64,000 nucleotides of DNA from Variovorax sp. PBS-H4 (GTDB lineage Bacteria > Pseudomonadota > Gammaproteobacteria > Burkholderiales > Burkholderiaceae_C): positions 1,798,001 to 1,862,000 of the forward strand of contig NZ_LR594675.1 of NCBI RefSeq assembly GCF_901827205.1. Direction: 5' to 3'. Made by a program: the position numbers and the translations under genes. Under the pieces are notes generated by a model. It saw nothing but the letters and a program-made list of their open reading frames with translations. It was not told the DNA's origin and did not search any database. Positions 8,385-16,661 of the stretch are shown in pieces; position 1 is the first letter of the stretch, and every line of letters begins with the position of its first letter.

Positions 8385-9677
8385 TCAGCCCTTGTAGCCC
8401 ATCACGCGTGGGAGCCACAGGACGGTTTCAGGCACGAGCGTGATGATCGCCAGCACGACGATCGCCATGCCCATGAAGGGCAAGGCCTCGCGCACCAGGG
8501 TCATCAGCGGCTGCTTGGTCATGTTCGCGACCACGAACAGCAGCAGGCCGAAGGGCGGCGTCAGCAGGCCGATCATGATGTTGACCACGACGACCACCCC
8601 GAAGTGCACCGTGTCGATGCCGAGCAGCTTCGCCGCCGGGATCAGGATCGGCACGATGATCAGCAGGATGGTCGAGCCTTCGAGCAGGCAGCCGAGGACC
8701 AGCAGGATCGCGTTCACGAGCAGCAGGTAGGCCAGCGGCGTCAGGTGAAAGCCGCTGATGAACTGTTGCACCGAGAGTGGGACCTGCTCGATCGTCACCA
8801 CGTAGTTGAAGACCAGCGCGCCGGCGATCAGCATGCCGACCGAGGTGGTCGAACGCGCGCTGCCGAGCAGCACGTTGTAGAGCTGCCGCCAGGTCATCGA
8901 ACGATAGATCAGCGCGGATGCCAGCAGCGCGTAGGCCGCGGCGGCCGCGGCGCCTTCGGTCGGCGTCATGACGCCGCCGTAGATGCCGAACAGCAGCACC
9001 ACCGGCAGCATCAGGGCAGGCAATGCATCGAGCGTGATGCGCGGAATCTCGCGCATCGGGACCGGTGGCTCGACGGGGTAGTTGCGGCGCCGGGCGATGA
9101 ACGCGTTGGTGATCATGAAGCCCAGCCCCAGCAGCAGGCCTGGCATGACCCCGCCGAGGAAGAGATAGCCGATCGAGGTGTCGGACACCAGCGCGTAGAT
9201 CACCATCGGGATCGACGGCGGAATGATCGGGCCGATCACGGCCGCCGACGCGGTGATCGCGCCGGCATACGCCACCGGGTAGCCGTTGCGCGTCATCATC
9301 CCGATGATCACCTTGCCGATGCCGACGGCATCGGCGATGGCCGAGCCGGACATGCCGGCGAAGATGATGTTGGCGACCACGTTGACGTGGCCGAGGCCGC
9401 CGCGGAACCGGCCGACCAGGAGGAGGCAGAACCTGAGCAGTCGATCGGTCAGGCTGCCGCTGTTCATGAGCTCGGCCGCGAGGATGAACAAGGGCACCGC
9501 GAGCAGCACGTAGCTGTTGAAGAGGCCGTTGAGGATCTGTTCGGCGGCCGTGCCCAGGTCGAGCCCGGCGAGCAGCAAGTAGAAGATCGAGGCGCCGATC
9601 ATCGACAGGCCGATCGGCAGGCCGAGGACCGCCAGCCCGACCAGGACGACGATGCAGAGCGTGAAGTGGCTGGGCAT
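8385..9677 (-). CDS. dctM: TRAP transporter large permease (DctM family)
   Basis: 430 aa, multi-pass membrane protein with about 12 hydrophobic segments. Family motifs include NSGSLTDRLLRFCLLLVG, AGMSGSAIADAVGIG, PPSIPMVIYA and MTPTEGAAAAAAYA. The ATG at 9677 lies 2 bp after the stop of the small-permease gene, so the two are co-translated. With the small subunit it drives Na+-coupled uptake of the acid delivered by the DctP protein. A longer in-frame extension to 10163 overlaps the small permease gene and is not real. Confidence 0.93.
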   Translation of the reverse strand: MPSHFTLCIVVLVGLAVLGLPIGLSMIGASIFYLLLAGLDLGTAAEQILNGLFNSYVLLAVPLFILAAELMNSGSLTDRLLRFCLLLVGRFRGGLGHVNVVANIIFAGMSGSAIADAVGIGKVIIGMMTRNGYPVAYAGAITASAAVIGPIIPPSIPMVIYALVSDTSIGYLFLGGVMPGLLLGLGFMITNAFIARRRNYPVEPPVPMREIPRITLDALPALMLPVVLLFGIYGGVMTPTEGAAAAAAYALLASALIYRSMTWRQLYNVLLGSARSTTSVGMLIAGALVFNYVVTIEQVPLSVQQFISGFHLTPLAYLLLVNAILLVLGCLLEGSTILLIIVPILIPAAKLLGIDTVHFGVVVVVNIMIGLLTPPFGLLLFVVANMTKQPLMTLVREALPFMGMAIVVLAIITLVPETVLWLPRVMGYKG

Positions 9678-9679
9678 GT

Positions 9680-10192
9680 TCAGGTCGCGTCGTCGGCCAT
9701 GCTGCCGGCTCCAGGCGATGCGCCCTTGATGGCGCGCCAGGCGAGGACCGCGTGCCTCACGACGATGGCCAGCGCGAAGATCACGTAGACGGAATAAAGG
9801 ATGTCGAATCGCATGTGCAGGTAGGCCGTGCTCTCGCGCTTCATGAAAGTCACGTAGTTCCAGGAGGCGGGCAGGGAGATGAGAAACAGCACGACGATCG
9901 CGATGCTGGAGACCGCGGTAAAGGCCCGGCGGGTGCCCGGAGAGACTGCACCGCAGACGATGTCGAACCGGATCTCGTCGGCATCCGACAGCACGAACGC
10001 GGCGCACCAGAGCACGGCCCAAACCCAGCAGAGCACGGTGACCTCGTCGGTCCAACCCAGGGGTTGGTTGAGAAGGTAGCGAAACCCGATCTGCAGCAGG
10101 AACGAGACGAACATCAGCGCCATGAGCGCCACGGCCACATCGTTTGCGCGCCTGCGCAACCAAGAGCCCGCCGTGCGAAGTCGAGTCATCAT
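9680..10192 (-). CDS. dctQ: TRAP transporter small permease (DctQ family)
   Basis: 170 aa from the first of two tandem ATGs at 10192, preceded by an AGGAG RBS; a TTG start at 10252 is possible but has no better RBS. Four transmembrane segments are visible, with QIGFRYLLNQPLGWTDEVT, the typical DctQ loop after TM1. It bridges the substrate-binding protein and the large permease. Confidence 0.9.
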   Translation of the reverse strand: MMTRLRTAGSWLRRRANDVAVALMALMFVSFLLQIGFRYLLNQPLGWTDEVTVLCWVWAVLWCAAFVLSDADEIRFDIVCGAVSPGTRRAFTAVSSIAIVVLFLISLPASWNYVTFMKRESTAYLHMRFDILYSVYVIFALAIVVRHAVLAWRAIKGASPGAGSMADDAT

Positions 10193-10283
10193 CGTCTGTG
10201 GTCTCCTGCTGTTTCCGGCGCCCGACCGGTCATCGGGTCGAAAGCCGCGCAAGCCGCTCAGCGTGGGAGTCGAGCCCCCGGTT

Positions 10284-11270
10284 TCAAAGCGCGTTGATGC
10301 GTTCGAGCGCGCCCTTCGGCCATTCGCTGCCGTACTTGTCCACGTACTTCTTCTGCGCGAACTTGCGGAACGCGGCGAGGTCGGGCGTGTAGACCTTCTT
10401 GCCTTCCTTCTTGAAGGCCTCGAGCACTTCCTTCTCCTGCGCCACGAACTTGGCCGTGTAGTCGTCGATGGCCTTTTCCGCCGCCGCCTGGAACTGCGCC
10501 TGCCGCTCGGGCGGCATCGCGTCCCACAGCTTGGTCGTGATCACCATCACGTCGTAGCCGAGCACGTGCCCCGTGAGCACGAACTGCGTGGTGACCTCGT
10601 TGAACTTCATGAGGCGGCTTGCCACCAGGGGATTGTCCTGGCCATCGATCGCCCCCGACTGCAGCGCCGTGTAGACCTCGGCGTAGGCCACCGGCGTGGG
10701 ATTGACGCCGATCGACTCGCCCAGGAACTGCCAGTACTCGCCGGGTGGCATGCGCAGCTTGATGCCTGCGAGATCGGCCGGCGTCTTGATCTCCTTGGTC
10801 GGCTTCAGGTTGACGTTGCGCGAACCGAAGTACACCGGCGTGATGATCTGGATGCCGAGCTGATCGCGCGCCATCTTGATGAATTCGCGGCCCACGTCGC
10901 TCTTGAAGGTCTTCTTCAGGTGATCCACGTCCCGGAACAGGTACGCCGAGGTCATGAGAGACCAAGCCGGAACCTGCTTGCTGATGTCGGCCGGCGCGAG
11001 GTTGCACATCTCGAGGTTGCCGCGCTGCAGGGCCACCAGTTCGGTGCCCTGCTTGAAGAGCGTGTTGCCCCAGTAGGGCTCGAAATCGAAGTTGTCCTTG
11101 ATGGCTGCAGCGAAGTTCTTGTAGGCCTCGGTACGCAGGTCCTGTTCGGTGAAGGCCGAACTGAAGCGGAGCTTGGTGCGGGATTGCGCGAATACCTGGG
11201 GAACGGCGCCCAGGGCCAGCGCCGAAGCGCCAGCGGCGAGCGTCGCGCGGCGGGAAAAGGTCGAACTCAT
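10284..11270 (-). CDS. dctP: TRAP transporter periplasmic substrate-binding protein (DctP family)
   Basis: 328 aa with a signal peptide ending near GAVPQVFAQS. DctP-family motifs: GTELVALQRGNLEMCN, LAGIKLRMPPGEYW, with the Arg that pairs with a substrate carboxylate, and VYTALQSGAIDGQDNPL. First gene of the dctP-dctQ-dctM-aroQ block and divergent from a GntR gene across 151 bp. Linkage to a dehydroquinate dehydratase points to a quinate/shikimate-like ligand (inference). Confidence 0.93.
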   Translation of the reverse strand: MSSTFSRRATLAAGASALALGAVPQVFAQSRTKLRFSSAFTEQDLRTEAYKNFAAAIKDNFDFEPYWGNTLFKQGTELVALQRGNLEMCNLAPADISKQVPAWSLMTSAYLFRDVDHLKKTFKSDVGREFIKMARDQLGIQIITPVYFGSRNVNLKPTKEIKTPADLAGIKLRMPPGEYWQFLGESIGVNPTPVAYAEVYTALQSGAIDGQDNPLVASRLMKFNEVTTQFVLTGHVLGYDVMVITTKLWDAMPPERQAQFQAAAEKAIDDYTAKFVAQEKEVLEAFKKEGKKVYTPDLAAFRKFAQKKYVDKYGSEWPKGALERINAL

Positions 11271-11421
11271 GAAAGTCTCCTGTTATGGCCGCGGACGCGG
11301 TGTCCGGATCGTATTGAATCATCAGACGATATGCAATCTCTAAGATAATCGGGGTATTCTCTGATCCAGGGCCGCTGCCAATTGCAAGCGCGGTCAGTTT
11401 CGATCCGGCCAGGAGCTCCAC

Positions 11422-12129
11422 GTGCCAACCGATCTCTCGCCTGAATCCGCGGACAGCGCTTCTGTAGGCGAAGCCGCCTATCGCCGCATTCGCTCGGACA
11501 TTGTTCTGGGCCGTCTGACGCCAGGGCGCCGCCTGCCGCTAGAGCGAATGAAAGAGGCCTATGGGGCCAGCGTCAGCACGCTGCGCGAACTCTTCAATCG
11601 CCTTGCCACGGAAGGCCTGCTCGTTGCCGAAGGGTCGCGCGGCTTCCAGGTCACTGCGGTCTCTTCGGCCAACCTGCGCGATGTGGCATCGATGCGGCTC
11701 CTGTTGGAGAGCCACGGACTCAAGGAGTCCTTCCTGCGCGGCGACCTCGAATGGGAAGGCCGCGTCGTCTCGGCCCACCACAAGCTGGCCACGATGGAGA
11801 AGAAGATGGCGGTGAACGATCCGTATCCTGCGGAAACGTGGCGCCAGTACGACTGGGCGTTTCACCTTGCGCTCATCTCCGCATGCGCATCCGACCTGCT
11901 GCTGCAGACCTATACGTCGATCTGCGACAAGTACCTGCGCTACCAGATGATCGCCGCCATCTTTCGAGGCCAGGAGGCGGCCGACGAGCACCGCGTGCTG
12001 CTCGAGTGCGCACTCGCCCGAGACTGGCAGCGCGCGCAGCAGACGCTGACCACGCACGTCGAGGAGTGCGTCACGCAGATGGCATCGGTGCTGGACGCCA
12101 GCGGCGTTCCGCTCGAAGCCGCCCGTTGA
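11422..12129 (+). CDS. GntR family regulator, FadR/FCD subfamily
   Basis: 235 aa. N-terminal winged helix: AAYRRIRSDIVLGRLTPGRRL, then the recognition segment VSTLRELFNRLATEGLL. The C-terminal half is helical with the FCD pattern (DVASMRLLLESHGLKE, DWAFHLALISACAS, DEHRVLLECALARDW). It is transcribed away from dctP across a shared 151-bp promoter region and likely controls the transporter genes in response to an organic acid. Confidence 0.9.
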   Translation: MPTDLSPESADSASVGEAAYRRIRSDIVLGRLTPGRRLPLERMKEAYGASVSTLRELFNRLATEGLLVAEGSRGFQVTAVSSANLRDVASMRLLLESHGLKESFLRGDLEWEGRVVSAHHKLATMEKKMAVNDPYPAETWRQYDWAFHLALISACASDLLLQTYTSICDKYLRYQMIAAIFRGQEAADEHRVLLECALARDWQRAQQTLTTHVEECVTQMASVLDASGVPLEAAR

Positions 12130-12145
12130 GCCGGGGGCCGCAAAG

Positions 12146-12835
12146 ATGTCGCTTCTAGGCAGTGCAGCATTGGCCATGTGGTGGGACATGGCGCCCGAAA
12201 CCAAGTCCGAGTTCGAGGACTGGCATTCTCATGAACATTTTCCCGAGCGGCTCGGTGTCCCCGGATTCCGGCGGGCGTCGCGCTGGACAAGTGCCACTGG
12301 AGACGAAGGCATCTTCGTCCTCTACGAGCTTGAGTCGTACGACGTGCTTTCGTCGGAGGCCTACCTCAGCCACTTGAACAGCCCGACACCGTGGTCCGCT
12401 CGCATGATGCCGCACCACAGGAACATGGTCCGCAGCCAGTGCCACGTGCTGGAGTCGTCGGGAAGCAGCGCTGCACGCCACGCGTTGACCTTGCGTGTTT
12501 CGCCACTGCAAGGCCGCGACAAGGACCTGCGCGAATTTTTCGGCAAACTCTGCGCCGCCCTGGCCCGGCGCCCGGGAATCGTGGGCGCGCATCTGTTGCG
12601 GCACCAGACGCCACCCATCGCCGAAACAACCGAACAGCGCATCCGCAACTCAGCGGATCGCGTGGCCGACTGGGTGTTCGTGGGCATGGGCTACGAAACG
12701 CATGTCCTCGAGTCGCTTGTGAATGCGGACCTCGCTGCGACAGCCTTGCAGGCCTCAGGCGCGGGCGAAGGCGCAATCAGCGGTTTGTACTCGCTCTCGC
12801 ATTCGGCGACGCCCGAAGACATCCACCGGCGTTGA
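12146..12835 (+). CDS. Hypothetical protein with two ferredoxin-like (DABB-like) halves
   Basis: 229 aa, 16 bp after the GntR gene, so probably the same transcript. The N-terminal half has ALAMWWDMAPETKSEFEDW, then HSHEHFPERLGVPGFRRA, a pattern seen in small dimeric alpha/beta-barrel proteins (EthD/antibiotic-monooxygenase-like). The second half (ALTLRVSPLQGRDKDLREFF, VFVGMGYETHVLESLV) looks like a second copy. No signal peptide. I do not recognise a specific family; a role in handling an intermediate of the adjacent pathway is only a guess. Confidence 0.6.
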   Translation: MSLLGSAALAMWWDMAPETKSEFEDWHSHEHFPERLGVPGFRRASRWTSATGDEGIFVLYELESYDVLSSEAYLSHLNSPTPWSARMMPHHRNMVRSQCHVLESSGSSAARHALTLRVSPLQGRDKDLREFFGKLCAALARRPGIVGAHLLRHQTPPIAETTEQRIRNSADRVADWVFVGMGYETHVLESLVNADLAATALQASGAGEGAISGLYSLSHSATPEDIHRR

Positions 12836-13071
12836 ATCTTGCGGGCTGTTGGGTGGGGCGGAACTTGTCGGCGCTACCTCCCCGTCACGATCACCGTCTA
12901 GATCAGGAGGCGTGCCCGTCAGCGCTTGGTCTCCAGCCGGGCCTTGCTACTGCGAAGAAGTCACGATATCCGGCGTCTACCGTCAGATAGAGCGGGTTTG
13001 CCGTCTGGCCTGCGGCTAGAGTCCCCGCAGCCGCGTCGCCCGCTGCGGCACGAACAACAACGGCGAGCCCC

Positions 13072-13926
13072 ATGCCCAGACGCAAAAAGTCGAGTGCTGT
13101 AAACGACATGATCGAGGTGGTGTCGATGCTCCCGTGGTGGACGGGCGCGGCGATGGCCCCCGTCTGCTACGTGCTCCTGCATGCGTGGGCCGTGCGTGTT
13201 GCGGCCGAGATGACGACCAAGCCGCAGCTCACGTCAGGCATCTACTACGCGCTGGCCTCCATCGGCCAGTATCTGCTGCCCTTCATCTGCCTTGCCGGCG
13301 CGGCGATGTCCGCATGGCGGCGCCACCAGAGAAAGACGCTGGCCGACAACGTGAGCGCCGCGAAATCCGCGGATGTACTTGAAGGCATGAACTGGCGCGA
13401 GTTCGAGCTGCTCGTGGGGGAGGGATTCAGGCGCAAGGGCTTTCAAGTCGAGGAGTTGGGAGGCACGGGGGCCGATGGCGGCGTCGACCTCGTGTTGCGA
13501 AAGGGCGGCGAGAAGTACCTGGTGCAATGCAAGCAATGGCGCGCATACAAAGTTTCGGTGCAGGTGGTGAGGGAGCTCTACGGGGTGATGGCCGCGAGCG
13601 GGGCTGCGGGCGGGTTCGTGGTGACCTCCGGGCGGTTCACCGCTGATGCGCGGGAGTTTGCTCAGGGGCGGAATGTCGAGTTGATGGATGGCAAAGCGCT
13701 CTTTGAGTTGATTCGGTCGGTGCGTGGGATGGTCCGGGATGTGCCGTCGCGCAGTGTTGAAGGCAAGGGGCGGGTTGACCCGGAGGTTGCCAGCAACGCA
13801 TCGGCGGTTCCGACGTGCCCGCGATGCGCTGGGCAGATGGTGCGGAGGACCGCGAAGAAGGGCCCAAATGCGGGTGAGTCTTTCTGGGGGTGCGCGGCAT
13901 TTCCGAGATGCAGAGGCATCGCGTGA
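13072..13926 (+). CDS. Membrane-anchored Mrr-type endonuclease with C-terminal zinc finger
   Basis: 284 aa in three parts. Residues 18-80 hold two hydrophobic segments (YVLLHAWAVRVAA; YALASIGQYLLPFICLAGAA). Residues 105-195 are an Mrr/PD-(D/E)xK domain: MNWREFELLVGEGFRRKGF, GADGGVDL with Asp139 and LVQCKQW with Gln152 and Lys154. The C-terminus is a topoisomerase-type Cys4 zinc finger (CPRC ... FWGCAAFPRCRG). Mrr-domain proteins cut DNA, often modified DNA. No methyltransferase gene is adjacent, so a stand-alone defence or DNA-turnover role is possible. Confidence 0.85.
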   Translation: MPRRKKSSAVNDMIEVVSMLPWWTGAAMAPVCYVLLHAWAVRVAAEMTTKPQLTSGIYYALASIGQYLLPFICLAGAAMSAWRRHQRKTLADNVSAAKSADVLEGMNWREFELLVGEGFRRKGFQVEELGGTGADGGVDLVLRKGGEKYLVQCKQWRAYKVSVQVVRELYGVMAASGAAGGFVVTSGRFTADAREFAQGRNVELMDGKALFELIRSVRGMVRDVPSRSVEGKGRVDPEVASNASAVPTCPRCAGQMVRRTAKKGPNAGESFWGCAAFPRCRGIA

Positions 13927-13944
13927 ACGCGGATGAGGGTTGCG

Positions 13945-14242
13945 TACGACGAGGCTGTGGGTATGCGCCACCGAGGCGGCTCAAGCGTCGCTGAAGTTCG
14001 GTTTCCAAAACGTCGGTCTCTCCGAAATCGTGGCGCTGACGGTGCCCGGCAACGCGCGTTCTCGTCCCGTGATGTCCAAGCTCGGGATGACGCGAACACC
14101 CATCGATGACTTCGACCATCCGCTCGTCCCGGCTGGTCACCCGCTGACAAGGCATGTCCTCTATCGCTTGTCCAAAAATGCATGGCTCGCCAGGATGACA
14201 TCAGCCGGGCACCGACAAGACTGTCAACACTTTCCGACTTGA
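13945..14242 (+). pseudogene. GNAT acetyltransferase, N-terminally truncated remnant
   Basis: The readable part covers only the C-terminal half of a RimJ/RimL-type acetyltransferase: ATEAAQASLKFGFQ, EIVALTVPGNARSR, VMSKLGMTRTP and HPLVPAGHPLTRHVLYRL. The N-terminal substrate and beta-sheet portion is absent: the preceding gene stops at 13926, only about 20 bp away. An ATG-like start at 13940 would give a 100-aa protein lacking half the fold. It is therefore a gene relic, probably left by a deletion that brought the Mrr gene next to it. Confidence 0.78.
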
Positions 14243-14294
14243 AAACTGCGCCGCCGGAAGTTATCTTCTTGCGCGCCAAGTTTTTAGAGGAGGT
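14239..14294 (+). promoter_or_regulatory. Promoter and strong Shine-Dalgarno of the 14298 gene
   Basis: TTGAAA at 14239-14244 and TATCTT at 14262-14267 are separated by 17 bp, a good sigma-70 pair. GAGGAGGT at 14287-14294 is a near-perfect ribosome binding site 3-10 bp before the ATG at 14298. Together they support the small gene as real. Confidence 0.6.
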
Positions 14295-14297
14295 GTC

Positions 14298-14603
14298 ATG
14301 TCCGTTGAATTCTTGAGGCAGATTGCAAGCTCGCCGCTTCCCAGATCGTTTGCAGCGGCGGACGATATCGACGCGATCAGGGTCCTGCGTCAGGCCGGCC
14401 TGGTTCTCGCGCTGATCGACGAGCCGCCTGAGCGTGGCGCCAGGGTTCTGGCCATTACGGAGAAAGGGAATAACGAGCTACTTCAGTTTCATTACCCGGA
14501 AGCTCGTCAGAAGCCAGGCTTCGCAAAGGTCGGCTGGTTGCAACTCGCCGCAAGGCGTGCACGCGAAGCGATCAAGTCGTCCCGTCGGCATGACGGCGCA
14601 TAA
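14298..14603 (+). CDS. Small hypothetical protein
   Basis: 101 aa, strongly supported by the upstream promoter and the GAGGAGGT ribosome binding site. The body (DDIDAIRVLRQAGLVLALID, RVLAITEKGNNELLQF) has a winged-helix flavour, with a helix, turn, helix and then a beta-rich wing and a basic tail (RRAREAIKSSRRHDGA). It could be a small DNA-binding protein, but I recognise no family. No signal peptide or membrane segment. Confidence 0.6.
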   Translation: MSVEFLRQIASSPLPRSFAAADDIDAIRVLRQAGLVLALIDEPPERGARVLAITEKGNNELLQFHYPEARQKPGFAKVGWLQLAARRAREAIKSSRRHDGA

Positions 14604-14648
14604 GCTTGTCCGTGTTCAACCAGCTGCCATGAAAGAAAGGAGTTGACG

Positions 14649-14831
14649 ATGTCTTGCGGATTTGGCTCTGCCCACTCGGGAAACGCCCAACGACAACCCC
14701 GGCCGCGGAAGGTCCGTCATGTGATGAGCGAGAAGGAGATCGAGGCGTACCTCGCCGCCAAGGACACCGTACGCCGCATCAAACGCGCCGCACCGCTCTT
14801 CGCCTCTTTCCAGCGGCCAAGGATTCGCTGA
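14649..14831 (+). CDS. Very small hypothetical protein
   Basis: 60 aa from ATG 14649 with an AAAGGAG ribosome binding site 6-12 bp upstream. Arg/Lys-rich (QPRPRKVRHVMSEKEIEAY, DTVRRIKRAAP), no recognisable domain. It follows the 14298 gene by 45 bp and may be its operon partner. Coding status is uncertain because of its size. Confidence 0.4.
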   Translation: MSCGFGSAHSGNAQRQPRPRKVRHVMSEKEIEAYLAAKDTVRRIKRAAPLFASFQRPRIR

Positions 14832-14903
14832 GGTTGATCGCCGCCAGGCCACCTGGTTGACGCCGGACTCCCGGCTTTCCATTCCCCAGAGGAGCGACTC
14901 GCG

Positions 14904-15299
14904 ATGGCTGTCCCGGACATCGGCCCTTTCTTCCATGGCACGCGGGCGGACCTCCAGGTGGGCGACTTGCTCACCCCGGGCTTCCGCTCAAACTACGACG
15001 GCCGCGTCGTCATGAACCACATCTACTTCACCGCCTCGCCGAAGGGCGCGGGGTTGGCCGCCGAGATGGCAAAGGGCGACGGCCCGGGCCGCGTCTACAT
15101 CGTCGAACCCACGGGCGCCTTGGAAGATGACCCGAACGTGACCGACAAGAAATTTCCAGGCAATCCCACTCGCTCCTATCGCAGTCGGGAGCCGCTTCGG
15201 ATCGTCGGCGAACTGGAGCGCTGGGAACTCTTTGATGCGGAGTACATCCGGCAGCTCAGGGAGCGCGTACGCGCAGGCATGGGAGAGATCATCAACTGA
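14904..15299 (+). CDS. arr: Rifampin ADP-ribosyltransferase (Arr family)
   Basis: 131 aa, the usual Arr length. Signature blocks are intact: GPFFHGTRADLQVGDLLTPG, FRSNYDGRVVMNHIYFTA, GRVYIVEPTGALEDDPNVTD and KKFPGNPTRSYRSREPLRI. Arr enzymes transfer ADP-ribose from NAD+ to a hydroxyl of rifamycins, inactivating them in the cytoplasm. It stands alone, not in an integron cassette: no attC-like 59-base element or integrase is visible. An ancestral chromosomal Arr is therefore more likely than a recent resistance cassette. Confidence 0.93.
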   Translation: MAVPDIGPFFHGTRADLQVGDLLTPGFRSNYDGRVVMNHIYFTASPKGAGLAAEMAKGDGPGRVYIVEPTGALEDDPNVTDKKFPGNPTRSYRSREPLRIVGELERWELFDAEYIRQLRERVRAGMGEIIN

Positions 15300-15401
15300 A
15301 CGGCCTGTCGAGTTGCATGCCGCATGTGGCAGGTTGGGTTGCCGCCGCGGCGATGGTGCGGTAGCCTCCCGGCTGCAAAAGTGTTCACCAGGAGTCTTCT
15401 G

Positions 15402-16085
15402 ATGCCCCGTCGCCTCGTTCTTTCCACCGCCGCCGCCGTTGCAGTTGCCGCTGCCTTGATCGCCGGGTGCGGTGCCATGCGGTCGTCGGGCAGCAATCCG
15501 ATGAGCTTCTTCATTACCAGTGTCAACCCTGGCAAGGGCGGCGACCTCGGCGGGCTGGCCGGAGCCGACCGCTTCTGTCAGTCGCTGGCGACCAGCGCCG
15601 GGGCGGGAAACAGGACTTGGCGCGCTTACTTGAGCACTGCCGCGATGAACGGGCAGCCGGCTGTCAACGCGCGCGACCGGATCGGCACCGGACCGTGGAC
15701 CAACGCCAAGGGCGTCGTCGTCGCCACCAGCGTGGCCGACCTGCACAGCGCCAGCGCCAAGCTCGGCAAGGACACGTCGCTGAACGAGAAAGGCGAGGTT
15801 GTCTCCGGCTTCGGCGATCCGGTGAACCGCCACGACATCCTCACCGGCTCGCGCCCCGACGGCACGGTGGCGGTGCCCGATCCCGGCAAGGACACCACAT
15901 GCGGCAACTGGACCCGGAGCGACGGGGGCTCCGCCATCGTGGGCCACCATGACCACCGGGGCACCAATCCGGACCCGGTGGCCAACGCTTCGTGGAACTC
16001 TTCTCACGGCACGCGCGGCTGCAGCGTCGACCAGCTCAAGATGAGCGGCAGCGCGGGCCTGATGTACTGCTTCGCGACCCACTGA
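15402..16085 (+). CDS. Lectin-like lipoprotein
   Basis: 227 aa from ATG 15402, with an AGGAG RBS. The N-terminus is a lipoprotein signal: MPRRLVLSTAA, hydrophobic core, then LIAGC as lipobox. The mature part contains GGDLGGLAGADRFCQSLAT, TWRAYLSTAA, ARDRIGTGPW, ASWNSSHGTRGCS and a final GLMYCFATH, the pattern of the DUF1554/C-type-lectin-like family of secreted proteins. It is probably anchored in the outer membrane facing the periplasm or surface. Ligand unknown. Confidence 0.8.
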   Translation: MPRRLVLSTAAAVAVAAALIAGCGAMRSSGSNPMSFFITSVNPGKGGDLGGLAGADRFCQSLATSAGAGNRTWRAYLSTAAMNGQPAVNARDRIGTGPWTNAKGVVVATSVADLHSASAKLGKDTSLNEKGEVVSGFGDPVNRHDILTGSRPDGTVAVPDPGKDTTCGNWTRSDGGSAIVGHHDHRGTNPDPVANASWNSSHGTRGCSVDQLKMSGSAGLMYCFATH

Positions 16086-16274
16086 CCTGGTTAGATGGGG
16101 CGGGCCTCCGCTGGCGTGATTGAACCCGCCGTCCAATCTGACTTTCAGTCTTGACGACGGCTTCCGGAAAGGTCCGATGTGCGGAATGGCGCGCAAAGCG
16201 ACCATTCGCCACGGCCTCTTGCGGCCCTTTCGCGAGGCGCTGCATCAACCCTCGCCGGCCCCGGCTGCAGCCCC

Positions 16275-16661
16275 TTACCACCGCGGCAAATCGTCCGCCC
16301 GCTTCCGCTCCACCCGCGCAGCACCCCAGACCACGTGCAGCTTTCGGCCCTCCCGCGCCAGGCTATCCGCCACCTTCTCGATCACATGGCGCCGCCGCAT
16401 GCTGCCGCCCGGCACGTCCAGCTCCCAAAGCTCCAGGGAGCCGTCGGGCCTTTCCTCCACGAGCATGGAGAAGCGGCCATAGCCATCGCGGTATTGGAGG
16501 GTGCGGCAGTACATCGGGGATTCGTGGAAGAGGGAAGCGCCAGTGCGTAACCGCAGGTCCGCGAAAGTTCCCTTTGCGACTCGGAACCGCGCCTTCGCCG
16601 CCAGTGCACTAGGCTCGGAGAAGCGCAGCGCCTCGGGTGCCGCATCCTCGAAAAAGCTCAA
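16275..16661 (-). CDS. Hypothetical protein co-translated with the acetyltransferase gene
   Basis: 128 aa; its ATG overlaps the stop of the AAC(3)-I-type gene by 4 bp, so the two form an operon. The sequence is soluble, rich in beta-type segments (YGRFSMLVEERPDGSLELWEL) and ends RKRADDLPRW. I do not recognise a family. Confidence 0.6.
   Translation of the reverse strand: MSFFEDAAPEALRFSEPSALAAKARFRVAKGTFADLRLRTGASLFHESPMYCRTLQYRDGYGRFSMLVEERPDGSLELWELDVPGGSMRRRHVIEKVADSLAREGRKLHVVWGAARVERKRADDLPRW

Noticed and set aside
8343..9788. A 481-aa plus-strand frame rich in His, Asp and Gln
   Set aside because: Exact antisense of the dctM gene; composition reflects the complement of hydrophobic codons.
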